Assembly (NCBI GenBank): GCA_040221175.1
Contig: JAVJVK010000013.1
Location: forward strand, 124,001-188,000
Direction of reading: 5' to 3'
DNA length: 64,000 nt
From: Phycisphaerales bacterium
GTDB lineage: Bacteria > Planctomycetota > Phycisphaerae > Phycisphaerales > UBA1924
Positions 1 through 8,289 of the stretch are shown piece by piece; within the stretch, counting starts at the first letter, position 1, and the number at the start of each line of letters is the position of its first letter. The notes under the pieces were generated by a model, which was given only the letters and a program-made list of their open reading frames with translations, searched no databases and was not told where the DNA came from. The position numbers and the translations under genes are program-made.

Positions 1-927
1 GTCGGCCACCACCTTCACGATGAGCGCAAAGACGGCGATGGGGGCGGTGAGCATCAGCAACTCCACGAGCTTGATGACCGCCTTGGTCATGCCATCGCAG
101 AAGTCGACGACGGGCTTGGCTTCGGACGGCAGGATGAGGCTGAGCCCGATGCCAATCAGCAGCGCGAGGAACACGATCTGCAGCATGTTCCCCTCGGCGA
201 TGGCCGCGAAGGGGTTGGCGGCGACGAGGTCGACGATGCGCTCCCACGGGTTCAGGTCGCCGCTGGCCTGGGCGACGTCCACGCCGCCCTGGGCCGCGTC
301 CTTGTAGTCGGCCAGCAGGCGATCGCGCATCTCCTGCGGCACGAACGCGCCCGGGCGCGCAATGTTGGCGATGACCAGGCCCAGCGAGATCGCAACCGCC
401 GTCGTGACCAGGTAGATGCCGATGGTCTTGCCGCCGATGCGGCTGAGCTTGGTCAGGTTGTTCAGCGTGCTGACGCCCACGATGAGGCTGAACAGCACGA
501 TGGGCACGGCGATGAAGCGCAGGCAACGCATGAACAGGTCGCCCACGAAGAGGTTGGCGTTGCGGATGAACCGCGACGCGTGGGCCAGGAAGCTGGCGTC
601 CTGGTTGGCGACGGCGATGCCGAGCCGCTCGAGGTCGGAGTCTTCGAGTTCGGTCGGATCGAGCACGGCCCACTCGGGCAGGCCGGCGTCGGTGGCGACC
701 TGGGCGAAGGGCTTGCCATCGGGCATGACCAGCACGCGCTCTTTTGCCAGGAAGGCCGGCACGTTGTCGACGCCCATCGACGCCCAGGTCCCCTGCGTCC
801 ACGCGAGGTTGATGATCAGGCCGACCACGATGCCGGCGACCAGGCCGATGATGATCTGCCAGTGCAGGGCCAGGCCCTTTCGGCGGGACGGAATGCGGCC
901 CGGGGTGGTCGTCGGGGCGTCGGCCAT
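1..927 (-). CDS. Dicarboxylate/amino-acid:cation symporter, 3' truncated by window edge
   Basis: Secondary transporter of the sodium:dicarboxylate symporter (SDF/GltP/DctA) family, an inner-membrane carrier for C4-dicarboxylates or acidic amino acids driven by Na+ or H+. Translating leftward from the ATG at 927 gives 309 open codons running off the window. The first membrane segment is at residues 20-45 (ALHWQIIIGLVAGIVVGLII), then a hydrophilic insertion of about 60 residues, then FIRNANLFVGDLFMRCLRFI, AVPIVLFSLIVGVSTLNNL and LQIVFLALLIGIGLSLILPS, all typical of the family. The substrate-binding C-terminal part lies outside, so substrate cannot be judged. A strong AGGAGG sits 5-6 nt before the ATG. 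It is divergent from the ABC exporter across 93 bp. Full family members are somewhat over 400 residues. Confidence 0.93.
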   Translation of the reverse strand, partial: MADAPTTTPGRIPSRRKGLALHWQIIIGLVAGIVVGLIINLAWTQGTWASMGVDNVPAFLAKERVLVMPDGKPFAQVATDAGLPEWAVLDPTELEDSDLERLGIAVANQDASFLAHASRFIRNANLFVGDLFMRCLRFIAVPIVLFSLIVGVSTLNNLTKLSRIGGKTIGIYLVTTAVAISLGLVIANIARPGAFVPQEMRDRLLADYKDAAQGGVDVAQASGDLNPWERIVDLVAANPFAAIAEGNMLQIVFLALLIGIGLSLILPSEAKPVVDFCDGMTKAVIKLVELLMLTAPIAVFALIVKVVAD

Positions 928-1009
928 GGGAACCTCCTGCGAGTGCGTTCTTATCCTCGAACGGCCTAGTGAATCCGCCAACCCTATGCGGCTCGCGTTC
1001 GCGACCCGT

Positions 1010-1015
1010 TACCAT
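1010..1015 (+). promoter_or_regulatory. Putative -10 element TACCAT, leaderless geometry
   Basis: TACCAT ends 5 nt before the GTG at 1021 and there is no Shine-Dalgarno sequence. If this is the -10 box, transcription would start at or beside the start codon. No clear -35 is seen. It is one of nine such sites in the window. Confidence 0.45.
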
Positions 1016-1020
1016 ACGGG

Positions 1021-3042
1021 GTGGCGAGGAACCAGCAAGTCAGCAGCCGGCGATACCGGCACTACATCGAGCGTGAACGCGAGCGGCGGGCGGAGGCCAG
1101 GGAGCCCAGCGACGACCCCCTCGCCAGGAAGGGCAAGCGCTCGCGCGGCTTCGGCACGCTGGCGCGCCAGTTCTGGAAGCTGCTGCGCGGCCATCGCGGC
1201 ATGGTCATCGCCTCGCTGGTCACGCTGACGATCGCGACCGGCCTGGGCCTGCTGCTGCCGCTGTCGACCAAGATCGCCCTGGACTACATCCTGAGCACCG
1301 AGCCCGGTCTGAGCGGGCTGGCCGAGAACCTGCCCGAGCCCCAGCGCGGGCGGTCGCTCGAGGCTCTGGGATCGATGGGCGATGCCGAACTGAGGACGCT
1401 GCGGTGGCGGGCGCTGCTGGTCTTGTGCGGGGCGATGATGATCGTCGCGACGCTGGGCGTGGCCTTCGGCATCTGGGGCCGCTGGCAGATGACGCGCATG
1501 ACCAAGCGCGTGCAGGCGATGCTGCGCCGCCGCGTGTTCGAGCACGCCGCGCGGCTCCCGCTGCACAGGGTCCAGGCGATGCGCTCGGGCGGCGTCTCGA
1601 GCATCCTGAGAGAAGACGCCGGCGCGGCGGCCGAACTGCTCTTCGGCATGATCTACAACCCCTGGCGCGCCGCCGTCACGCTGCTGGGCGCGCTCATCGC
1701 CATGGCGGTTGTCGACTGGCGGATGCTGGTGGGGGCCATCTTCCTGCTGCCGGTCGTGTGGGTCACGCACCGCGCGTGGATCGGGCGCATCCGGCCCATT
1801 TACCGCGATGTCAGAAAGACCCGCAGCGAGATCGACGCCCACGCGACGGAAGCGTTCGGTGGCGCAAGGGTCGTCCGCGGCTTCCACCGCGAGCAGCAGG
1901 AGGCCAGCCGCTTCACCGGGGGCGTGCACCTGATGGCCCGCCAGGAGCTGCGCGCGTGGTGGTGGAGCCGGTCTGTGGAACTGGTCTGGTCGGTCATGAT
2001 CCCCGCGGCGTCGGCGGGCGTCTTGCTCTACGGCGGCGCGGCCGTGCTTGGCGGCACGATGACCATCGGCGACGTCATGATGTTCTCGGTGTACCTGCTC
2101 TATCTCTTAGGCCCCGTCGAGGCACTGGCCGCCAGCGCGACGCAGATCCAGAACGCGCTGTCGGGCCTCGATCGATCGCTGGACCTGCTGGAAGAGCCCC
2201 TCGAGTTCGCCGACACGCGCGATGCGGCGACGAGCATGCCCGCCGTCGTGCACGGGCGAATCTCGCTCGAGGGCGTGTGGTTCGCGTATCCAAGGAGCAA
2301 GAAGACCCAACCCGGCGAGCCCGAGCCAGAGCCCGAGTACGTGCTGAAGGACATCAACCTGGACGTCCCCGCCGGCTCGACGGTCGCGCTGGTTGGCCGC
2401 AGCGGCAGCGGCAAGACGACCTTGTGTAATCTCGTGGCCCGCTTCTATGACCCAACGAGGGGCCGCGTGCTGCTCGACGGCGTGGACCTGCGCGACATCG
2501 ACGTGGACAAGTACCGCGCGCTGCTGGGCGTGGTCGAGCAGGACGTCTTCCTCTTCGACGGCAGCATCTACGACAACATCGCCTACGCCCGGCGCTGGGC
2601 GACCGAGGACCAGGTCCGCGAGGCGGCGCGCATCGCGAGCGCCGACGAGTTCATCGAGGAGCTGAGCGAGGGCTACCAGACCATCGTCGGCGAGCGCGGC
2701 GTGCGCCTCAGCGGCGGGCAGAAGCAGCGCATCGCCATCGCCCGCGCGGTGCTGGCCGACCCCAAGGTTCTTATCCTGGACGAGGCCACGAGCAACCTGG
2801 ACACCCACAGCGAGAAGCTCATCCAGCGCGCCCTGGCCCAATTGACCAGCGAACGCACGACGTTCGTCATCGCCCACCGCCTGAGCACCATCCGCCACGC
2901 CGACGCCATCGTCGTCATGCACAAGGGCCAGGTCACCGAGGTCGGCACGCACGAGGAGCTGCTCGCCCGCGGCGGGGCCTACGCGGGATTGGTGCAGGCG
3001 CAGGTGGAGGATCTGGAAGAGGACGCCGAGATCGCGCAGTAG
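1021..3042 (+). CDS. ABC exporter, fused permease and ATPase (MsbA/MdlB-like)
   Basis: Half-transporter of the type IV ABC exporter class that pumps lipids, drugs or peptides out across the inner membrane as a dimer; the substrate is unknown. The 673-residue product has a charged N-terminus, a six-helix membrane domain at about residues 55-350 starting with RGHRGMVIASLVTLTIATGL, and an ATPase domain at about 415-660. The ATPase carries Walker A GRSGSGKTT (about 459), signature LSGGQKQR (about 562), Walker B ILDEATSNLD (about 583) and the switch histidine AHRLS (about 618). The GTG at 1021 is chosen because it is preceded by a -10-like TACCAT and allows the whole membrane domain. It stands alone, divergent from the symporter. 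Confidence 0.93.
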   Translation: MARNQQVSSRRYRHYIERERERRAEAREPSDDPLARKGKRSRGFGTLARQFWKLLRGHRGMVIASLVTLTIATGLGLLLPLSTKIALDYILSTEPGLSGLAENLPEPQRGRSLEALGSMGDAELRTLRWRALLVLCGAMMIVATLGVAFGIWGRWQMTRMTKRVQAMLRRRVFEHAARLPLHRVQAMRSGGVSSILREDAGAAAELLFGMIYNPWRAAVTLLGALIAMAVVDWRMLVGAIFLLPVVWVTHRAWIGRIRPIYRDVRKTRSEIDAHATEAFGGARVVRGFHREQQEASRFTGGVHLMARQELRAWWWSRSVELVWSVMIPAASAGVLLYGGAAVLGGTMTIGDVMMFSVYLLYLLGPVEALAASATQIQNALSGLDRSLDLLEEPLEFADTRDAATSMPAVVHGRISLEGVWFAYPRSKKTQPGEPEPEPEYVLKDINLDVPAGSTVALVGRSGSGKTTLCNLVARFYDPTRGRVLLDGVDLRDIDVDKYRALLGVVEQDVFLFDGSIYDNIAYARRWATEDQVREAARIASADEFIEELSEGYQTIVGERGVRLSGGQKQRIAIARAVLADPKVLILDEATSNLDTHSEKLIQRALAQLTSERTTFVIAHRLSTIRHADAIVVMHKGQVTEVGTHEELLARGGAYAGLVQAQVEDLEEDAEIAQ

Positions 3043-3077
3043 CGCACGGTCGGATGGAGATCACGCCCGGCCGCCCG

Positions 3078-3749
3078 CTACGCCGCGTGCTCCCTGGCCC
3101 GCTGGCTCCGCGCCCGCTCGCGTACCGTCCCCAGCCGCACCGAGTGCGTGGCCATCGGCCCATCGCGCGTCGAGGTCATCGCCGTCACCTGGTAGAAGAC
3201 CGCGCCAACACCGATGGGGATGGCCTCGTCGACGAAGCGCCGCTCCTTCACCGTCGCGAGGTAGCGCATCGGCCCCTCGTACTCGTCCTGCCGCTCGATC
3301 CTGTAGGTCACGCCCTCGACGCCCTTGGGGTGCGGGCACTTGAACGTGATCTCCAGCCCGCCGCGCGCGGTCAGCCGCGTCTCGAAGCGGATCGGCTTGC
3401 CCGGCGCGGGCGCTCGGCCGCGGCGCTTGGGCGCGCTCAGCCGCGCGCTCGCGTACACCTCCTGCGGGTCGGTCGTCGTCAGCGCGTAGCCGCGCACCTG
3501 CGTCACCTGCGCGCTCGCCTTGGCGCGCATCTTCCCCGCCAGGCTCCGGTAGCGGTCGCCCTGGGCCTTCAGCTGGGCCTCCAGCCGGCGGTACTTGGCC
3601 AGGGCCGCGTGGGCCTGGGTCGCAAGATCGGTGAGCTCGTCCACCTGCTCGGGGCGCAGGCCGATGGCCTCGGGCGCGGCCGCCCAGATGGGCACGCGCC
3701 GGCGCACCCAGTTGATCGCCTTGGGAAGCTGCTTGGGGATGGACGCCAT
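3078..3749 (-). CDS. Conserved hypothetical protein, possible fibronectin-like fold
   Basis: A 223-residue protein of unknown function. From the ATG at 3749 it begins MASIPKQLPKAINWVRRRVP. A helical stretch follows (about residues 25-75, LRPEQVDELTDLATQAHAAL) and then a beta-rich half (about 110-215) with IRFETRLTARGGLEITFKC, YRIERQDEYEGPMRYLATV and FYQVTAMTSTRDGPMATHSV. This resembles a fibronectin type III-like domain that compares arguments of a shared scaffold; similar proteins seem common in planctomycetes, which is recollection and not tested. There is no signal peptide, so it is presumably cytoplasmic. The frame is open much further upstream, but that extension overlaps a repeat-rich non-coding region and is not protein-like. 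It is convergent with the ABC exporter, with a 35-bp gap. Confidence 0.75.
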   Translation of the reverse strand: MASIPKQLPKAINWVRRRVPIWAAAPEAIGLRPEQVDELTDLATQAHAALAKYRRLEAQLKAQGDRYRSLAGKMRAKASAQVTQVRGYALTTTDPQEVYASARLSAPKRRGRAPAPGKPIRFETRLTARGGLEITFKCPHPKGVEGVTYRIERQDEYEGPMRYLATVKERRFVDEAIPIGVGAVFYQVTAMTSTRDGPMATHSVRLGTVRERARSQRAREHAA

Positions 3750-3840
3750 CGCGCTGGTCTCCGGCGCCCGGCCGGCATGGCCGGGGCGTTCGCTCCCCAA
3801 GCATCGAGCGAACCGGGACGCCACTTGAGCGCCGGGCCCG

Positions 3841-3966
3841 CAAAAACTCCGGAATCGCCCGCGTGTTCGGGGGATGAACGGAAGATCCCGCCAGAATCGC
3901 CGCCAATCACGCCAGAACCGCAGCGATTCCGGCGGGCAACGCCCGATCGCTGGGGGGAAAATCGAA
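3841..3966. repeat. Degenerate 21-bp tandem repeats
   Basis: Read in 21-bp steps, the units at 3883-3903 and 3904-3924 agree at about 16 of 21 positions (shared core CGCCAGAA-CGC-GC), and those at 3841-3861 and 3925-3945 agree with them at about 11-12. The unit at 3862-3882 agrees poorly. The same period recurs in two other non-coding regions of the window. Confidence 0.5.
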
Positions 3967-4011
3967 AAATTCCTCCAGCGGCGCGGGATTGCTCGCCAGG
4001 GGCGGCGCATC

Positions 4012-4042
4012 GCCCGCCGGACATGTCGGGTGTCCGGCGGGC
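4012..4042. repeat. Perfect 12-bp inverted repeat, hairpin
   Basis: The arm GCCCGCCGGACA at 4012-4023 is the exact reverse complement of 4031-4042, with a 7-nt loop. A further partial copy GCCGGCGGGC follows at 4045-4054. There is no T-run on either side, so a classic intrinsic terminator is unlikely. It could be an operator or an RNA hairpin. Confidence 0.6.
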
Positions 4043-4263
4043 ATGCCGGCGGGCCTGGTCCGCAGCCCGCCGCGCCCGATCCCCCAGGAACCCTTCTGGG
4101 CGGTTGGCGGTACGGAAGGGTGGCGGCCGCACGGGTCCGATGCATGTAGCCATCGATTCCCCGGACCCGATCCATTCATTGCCGTGCCACCGGCCGCGGC
4201 ACGACCCCAGGACCACGCCAGACCGCGTGTCGGGGGAGACATCTCGGACAAGGAGTTTCGATC

Positions 4264-5601
4264 ATGCGAACGAACACGAAGACGGCCACGGCGCTGCTGG
4301 CGGCCGCGGGCGGGCTGGTGATGCCCGGCGCCGGGCTGGCGCAGGAATGCGGATGGGAGGGACTCGACGCCGAGGTGCGTCCCTACGGCGAGTCCAGGCG
4401 GCAGATGCTCGTGCACGACGACGGGAGCGGCCCGGCGTTGTACGTCTCGGCCGGCGTGCTGACCGCAGGCGACGAGCGGCTGGGTCCCATCGCACGATTC
4501 GACGGCGACGCGTGGTCGGCCGTAGGCGACCTGGGCGAGGTCTGGGTCTCGGCGCTCAGCACGCTCGATCTGGGAGACGGGCCGCGGCTGTACGCGGCGC
4601 TGAGCGACTTCCTCGCGTCAACATCAACCATTCATGTGCTCGACGGCCACGCGTGGGTTCCGTACGGGCCGGCGCTCGACGGCGTCGCCCGGCAGCTCGT
4701 GGCCTTCGACGACGGTTCGGGCCCGATGCTCTACGCCTCGGGCGACATCAACTTCGGCTTCGATGATCTGCGGGTGCGCGGCGTGGCCCGGCTGGAAGAC
4801 GGCCAGTGGGCGGGATTCGGCACGGTTGGCAACTTCTACGGCGTGTTCGGGACGGTCAACGACATGGTGGTGTTCGACGACGGTGACGGGCCCGCCCTCT
4901 ACCTCGCCGGGGATCGAGTCTGGCCGGATCGAGCGCCGCTGCCAGTAGAGATCGGTGTGGCCCGCTAGGATGGCGCCGCGTTCTCGGTGGTCGAAGGGTC
5001 TCCGGCCTCGGTGGTGCGTGACATGCTGGTCATCGATGATGGTGGCGGCGAGTCGTTGTACCTGGGTGGGCGGATGCACCTTCCCGGCATCGCCAGTAGC
5101 ATCGGCGCCGCCCGTTGGGACGGCGACGCATGGACCGCGCTCGGGGAAGGTTTCGACGATGACGCCCTCTCGCTGGCGTTCTTCGATCGCGGCGACGGGC
5201 CAGCGCTCTACGCCGCCGGGCGCTTCGAGGAGATCGGCGACGACCGCGTCGAGTACATCGCCCGATGGGATGGCGACGCGTGGCGGCCGCTCGACGAACC
5301 CCTGGAAGGCGGCGCCATCCTCATCACGGGGTGGGATCAGGGCGACCTGCGCGGCCTGTACGCCGTGGGAGGGTCGGGGTACATCGACGATCGGTACATC
5401 GGCGGCGTGCCGCGCTGGGGCGCCTGCACCCCGTGCCCGGCCGACCTCGACATCGATGGGGCGTTGACGATCTTCGACTTCCTGGTGTTCCAGAACCTGT
5501 TCCAGCATGGCGACCTTCGCGCCGACTTCGATGGCGACGGTGAGCTCACCCTCTTCGACTTCCTGGCCTTCCAGACCGCCTTCGACGCGGGCTGCCCGTA
5601 G
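4264..5601 (+). pseudogene. Secreted propeller-like dockerin protein interrupted by in-frame TAG
   Basis: Two halves lie in one reading frame, split only by the TAG at 4966-4968. The start ATG 4264 follows AAGGAG and encodes a signal peptide (MRTNTKTATALLAAAGGLVM, cleavage near GLAQ). The body is built of repeats with two recurring motifs: DDGxGPxLYxxG and IARxDGDAWxxV/L. Copies of the second include IARFDGDAWSAV, VARLEDGQWAGF, AARWDGDAWTAL and IARWDGDAWRPL. At the amber codon the sequence reads VAR-stop-DGAAFSVV, so the stop replaces the aromatic position, consistent with TGG to TAG. The C-terminus (about residues 395-445) is the paired dockerin-like module, LTIFDFLVFQNLF and LTLFDFLAFQTAFDAGCP. 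It may be a nonsense allele, a sequencing error, or a read-through codon. A secreted or surface role is likely. Confidence 0.85.
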
Positions 5602-5638
5602 CAGGCCTCCGCGACCAATCTCCGCTTCGAACAACAAA

Positions 5639-5670
5639 GCCCGGGCTCGCGCCCGGGCCTCGTTCTTTCC
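5639..5670. terminator. Intrinsic terminator, probably bidirectional
   Basis: The stem GCCCGGG (5639-5645) pairs with CCCGGGC (5652-5658) across a 6-nt loop. A T-rich tail (CTCGTTCTTTCC) lies on the right and an A-rich CAACAAA on the left. It sits between the convergent dockerin gene and the minus-strand gene ending at 5701, so it can serve both strands. Confidence 0.75.
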
Positions 5671-5700
5671 ATTGCCCAGTGCCCGATCCCCGTTGCCCGC

Positions 5701-6381
5701 CTACTCTGCCGCCGCCTCCGCCGCCAGCCCGCCCACGCCGCCGGCCTCGCGGATCATCGCGTGCAGGTTCGCGACCCGGTCCAGGTGCTTGAGTATCTTG
5801 TCTAGGTCGAAGACAAATAGAGCGCCCTCGTCAGCGAACTCGACGAATCGCGGATGGGGTAGATCACATAACTCGCACGCCTTGAATGCTGCCTCCACCC
5901 ATGTCACAGCCAGATCCGCCGACGTTGTGGCATCATCTGGATGTCGGCTCGTCACGAGTTCGATGGGCTTGCGGCCTTCCGACAACAGCCAACGTTTGAG
6001 GACTTGGTATCGAAAAGGCTTAGGCCCACCGAGCCAACCGCCCCGCGTTCCCACGACGCCTACCGGGCCTGTCGGTATTGATGGATCCTCGATGCACAGA
6101 CAGACAATTCGGTCATCATCTACCCCGGCCAAGAAGATCGATTCACGTTGCGTCGCGTTGGGTAGCGTAAATGCTCTAGTCAAAGTCCAATCTTGCCAAG
6201 GCACGCGACGCCGAAACCACCGAAAGCGGTCGAGACTTCGTACGACCTGATCCACCGATATCGGTTCGGCGTGAGGCAGGCCTTGCCTGATGCTTCGTCT
6301 GAGCTCTCTCGTCGAGAGCACGATGGTTCCAACAACAAGAACCGTCAAGACGACAACGAGGTTAATGGCTCCCCAACTCAC
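5701..6381 (-). CDS. Hypothetical single-pass membrane protein, less G+C-rich
   Basis: I do not recognise the family. A GTG start at 6381 with GAAGGA six nt upstream gives 226 residues. One N-terminal membrane segment (GAINLVVVLTVLVVGTIVL, about residues 3-22) is followed by a soluble domain of about 190 residues containing FRWFRRRVPWQDWTLTRAF, FLAGVDDDRIVCLCIEDPS, ELVTSRHPDDATTSADLAV and LFVFDLDKILKHLDRVANL. An earlier ATG at 6441 would add an Arg-rich stretch translated from the end of yebC and is less likely. The DNA is visibly less G+C-rich than its neighbours, suggesting an acquired or fast-evolving gene. Its last codons encode AAEAAAE, resembling the end of the adjacent yebC product. 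Confidence 0.7.
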   Translation of the reverse strand: MSWGAINLVVVLTVLVVGTIVLSTRELRRSIRQGLPHAEPISVDQVVRSLDRFRWFRRRVPWQDWTLTRAFTLPNATQRESIFLAGVDDDRIVCLCIEDPSIPTGPVGVVGTRGGWLGGPKPFRYQVLKRWLLSEGRKPIELVTSRHPDDATTSADLAVTWVEAAFKACELCDLPHPRFVEFADEGALFVFDLDKILKHLDRVANLHAMIREAGGVGGLAAEAAAE

Positions 6382-6409
6382 ATCGTCCTTCGCATCGTAA
6401 ATCGTGCTC

Positions 6410-7171
6410 CTACTCCGCCGCCTCCGCCGCCATCTCCTCATCCAGGTTGTGGTACACCTTCTGCACGTCCTCGTTGTCCTCGAGCGCGTCGACGAGGTTC
6501 ATGAGCTTGGTGGCCTCTTCGGGCGTGGGTTTGGCGATGACGTTTGGGATCTTGTCGATGCCGCCCTCGCTCACCTCGATGTTGGCTTGTTCGAGGGCCT
6601 GACGCACGGCGTGGTAGTCGGTGCGCTCGGTGGTGATGACCCAGTAGCCTTCTTCATCGCCATCGGCTTCCGGAGCCTCGATGTCCTCGGCGCCGGCCTC
6701 GAGCGCGACGTCCATGAGCTGCTCCTCGGTCGTCTTGCTCGCCTCGATGTAGATCCGGCCCTTGGTCTCGAACACGAACGCGACGCTGCCGGCGTTGCCC
6801 ATGCTGCCGCCGGCCTTGTTGAAGATGAACCGCAGGTCGTTGACGGTTCGCGTTCGATTGTCGGTCAGCGTATCGACGATGATCGCCACCCCGCCGGGGC
6901 CGTAGCCCTCGTAGGTGATCTCGGCGAAGCCCTCGCCGTCGGCCGCGCCGCTGCCCTTCTCGACGGCCCGCTGGATCGTGTCCTTGGGCATGTTGGCGTA
7001 GCGGGCCTCGTCGATGGCGTAGCGCAGGGCGAGGTTGGTGTCCGGGTCGCCGCCGCCCGCGCGGGCCGCGGCCATGATGGCCTTGGAGCACTTGCTCCAG
7101 ATCTTGCCCTTCTTCTTGTCCTGCCGCTCCTTGCGGTGGCGGATGTTCGCCCACTTGCTGTGTCCGGCCAC
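6410..7171 (-). CDS. yebC: YebC/PmpR family protein
   Basis: Member of the YebC/PmpR (TACO1) family, cytoplasmic proteins described as DNA-binding regulators and, more recently, as factors that help ribosomes through difficult sequences. The GTG at 7171 begins the canonical N-terminus MAGHSKWANIRHRKERQDKK, preceded by GGGGAG. The conserved ALRYAIDEARYANMPKDTIQ, YEGYGPGGVAIIVDTLTDNR and GSVAFVFETKG blocks are all present. The 253-residue length is normal, with a short extra AAEAAE tail. It closes the leftward nusA-infB cluster, 81 bp after the preceding gene, which suits a role linked to translation. Confidence 0.96.
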   Translation of the reverse strand: MAGHSKWANIRHRKERQDKKKGKIWSKCSKAIMAAARAGGGDPDTNLALRYAIDEARYANMPKDTIQRAVEKGSGAADGEGFAEITYEGYGPGGVAIIVDTLTDNRTRTVNDLRFIFNKAGGSMGNAGSVAFVFETKGRIYIEASKTTEEQLMDVALEAGAEDIEAPEADGDEEGYWVITTERTDYHAVRQALEQANIEVSEGGIDKIPNVIAKPTPEEATKLMNLVDALEDNEDVQKVYHNLDEEMAAEAAE

Positions 7172-7252
7172 GTGCTGCTCCCCGGCGAAAGCCGATCTTC
7201 TGCGGCCGATTGCGAGTCCCGGCCCATGCGTCTGGATGATTCTAACGCGCCC

Positions 7253-7882
7253 CTACGCCCGCACCACGCGGCCGGCGGCGGCCTCCAGCCGAAGGTACAG
7301 GTCGGCGGCCTCGCCCGCGGTGCAGCAGCGGGCCAGCAGGTCACCGGCCGCGGCGGTGGTGGTCTGGGCCGGCACCACGCCCCGCTCGATGAGCACGCCC
7401 AGCAGCCGGCCGTCGACGGGCACGCGCTGCTCGCCGAAGACCAGGGCCAGCACGCGATCGACGGCGAAGGCCGGCAGCGCCTCGATGGCCCGCAGATAGG
7501 GCCCGCCCTCGTGGGCGCCGGCCCGCGCGACGCGATCGATGCTCACGGCGTCTTCCTGCTCGAACACGGCGTGGAGGGTGTCCAGGATGGCCCGGGCCCG
7601 ACGCGTCGCGTGCTCGTCGGCCAGGCCCACCGTGTCCTCGACTTCTTCCTGAAGCGCCACGCGGACCTCGTTGAGGTCGACGAACTGCTCGGCCAGCCGG
7701 CGGGCGGCGCTGACCGCCGCGGGCAGGCCGGCCTCCCACACCAGCAGCGAGAACACCAGCTCGGCCGTGGCCATGTCCGACGAGCCGGGCAGCAACGCCG
7801 CGGCGTCCACGGTGGGGGCCATGGGCACGCCCTCGAGCCAGGACTCGAGTCGGCGCTGGGTCTCGGCGACGGGGTGATTCAC
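7253..7882 (-). CDS. Hypothetical protein, weakly like HhH-GPD/endonuclease III domain proteins
   Basis: A 209-residue cytoplasmic protein with no membrane segment. It is largely helical, with LVFSLLVWEAGLPAAVSAAR followed by LAEQFVDLNEVRVAL, a pattern I associate with planctomycete proteins sometimes labelled endonuclease III-like. No catalytic Lys/Asp pair or iron-sulfur cysteine set can be assigned, so this is only a hint. The GTG start at 7882 overlaps the rbfA stop codon (GTGA), so it is probably translated by coupling within the nusA-infB-rbfA operon. Confidence 0.7.
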   Translation of the reverse strand: MNHPVAETQRRLESWLEGVPMAPTVDAAALLPGSSDMATAELVFSLLVWEAGLPAAVSAARRLAEQFVDLNEVRVALQEEVEDTVGLADEHATRRARAILDTLHAVFEQEDAVSIDRVARAGAHEGGPYLRAIEALPAFAVDRVLALVFGEQRVPVDGRLLGVLIERGVVPAQTTTAAAGDLLARCCTAGEAADLYLRLEAAAGRVVRA

Positions 7883-8289
7883 GGCCGGGGCTCCGAGCCT
7901 TGACCTGGCTGCTCACCCTCACCGGAACGGTCTTGTTCGTCCTCGTCCATCTCCGCGCGCACCTTGGCCAGCGTCGAGAGCACCTCGGCCTGCTTCTTCA
8001 GGCTGTCGTCCTCGACGAAGCGGAACTCGGGCATGGTGCGGGTGCGGATGAGCTCGGCGACTTCGCGGCGGATGTGCCGCGCGGCGCTCTGCAGGCCGTG
8101 GACGGTCAGCTTCTGGTGCTCGGCGGGCAGCACGCTGATGCCGATGGTGGCCTGCTTGCTGTCTTCGGTCACGTCGACCTTGGTGACGGTGATGAGCCCG
8201 CGGACGCGGGGGTCCTGCAGGCCCCGGGCGAGGACCTGCTGGACGCCCTTTTCGAGCGAGGACGCCAGGCGATCGGTCTTGGTGCTCAT
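7879..8289 (-). CDS. rbfA: Ribosome-binding factor A
   Basis: RbfA helps mature the 30S subunit by binding near the 5' helix of 16S rRNA. The 136-residue product starts MSTKTDRLASSLEKGVQQVL and contains the KH-like core RGLITVTKVDVTEDSKQATI, ISVLPAEHQ and MPEFRFVEDDSLKKQAEV. The acidic C-terminal tail (EMDEDEQDRSGEGEQPG) is longer than in many relatives. The ATG at 8289 overlaps the stop of the DUF503 gene (ATGA), and its own stop overlaps the next GTG, so three genes are coupled. The longer open frame upstream lacks conservation and overlaps the DUF503 gene, so it is not used. Confidence 0.95.
   Translation of the reverse strand: MSTKTDRLASSLEKGVQQVLARGLQDPRVRGLITVTKVDVTEDSKQATIGISVLPAEHQKLTVHGLQSAARHIRREVAELIRTRTMPEFRFVEDDSLKKQAEVLSTLAKVRAEMDEDEQDRSGEGEQPGQGSEPRP

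Larger units (their letters stand above)
3750..4263. other. Non-coding 514-bp region with 21-bp periodic repeats and a hairpin
   Basis: This gap lies between the divergent starts of the hypothetical gene (3749) and the dockerin protein (4264). It holds degenerate direct repeats of 21-bp period at about 3841-3966 and a perfect 12-bp inverted repeat at 4012-4042. Frames open through it have no recognisable protein character. A Shine-Dalgarno AAGGAG for the rightward gene sits at its right edge. Confidence 0.6.

Noticed and set aside
4987-5601. Separate gene starting with GTG at 4987
   Set aside because: It has no ribosome site or signal peptide, shares the frame of the upstream half, and continues its repeat motif across the amber codon.
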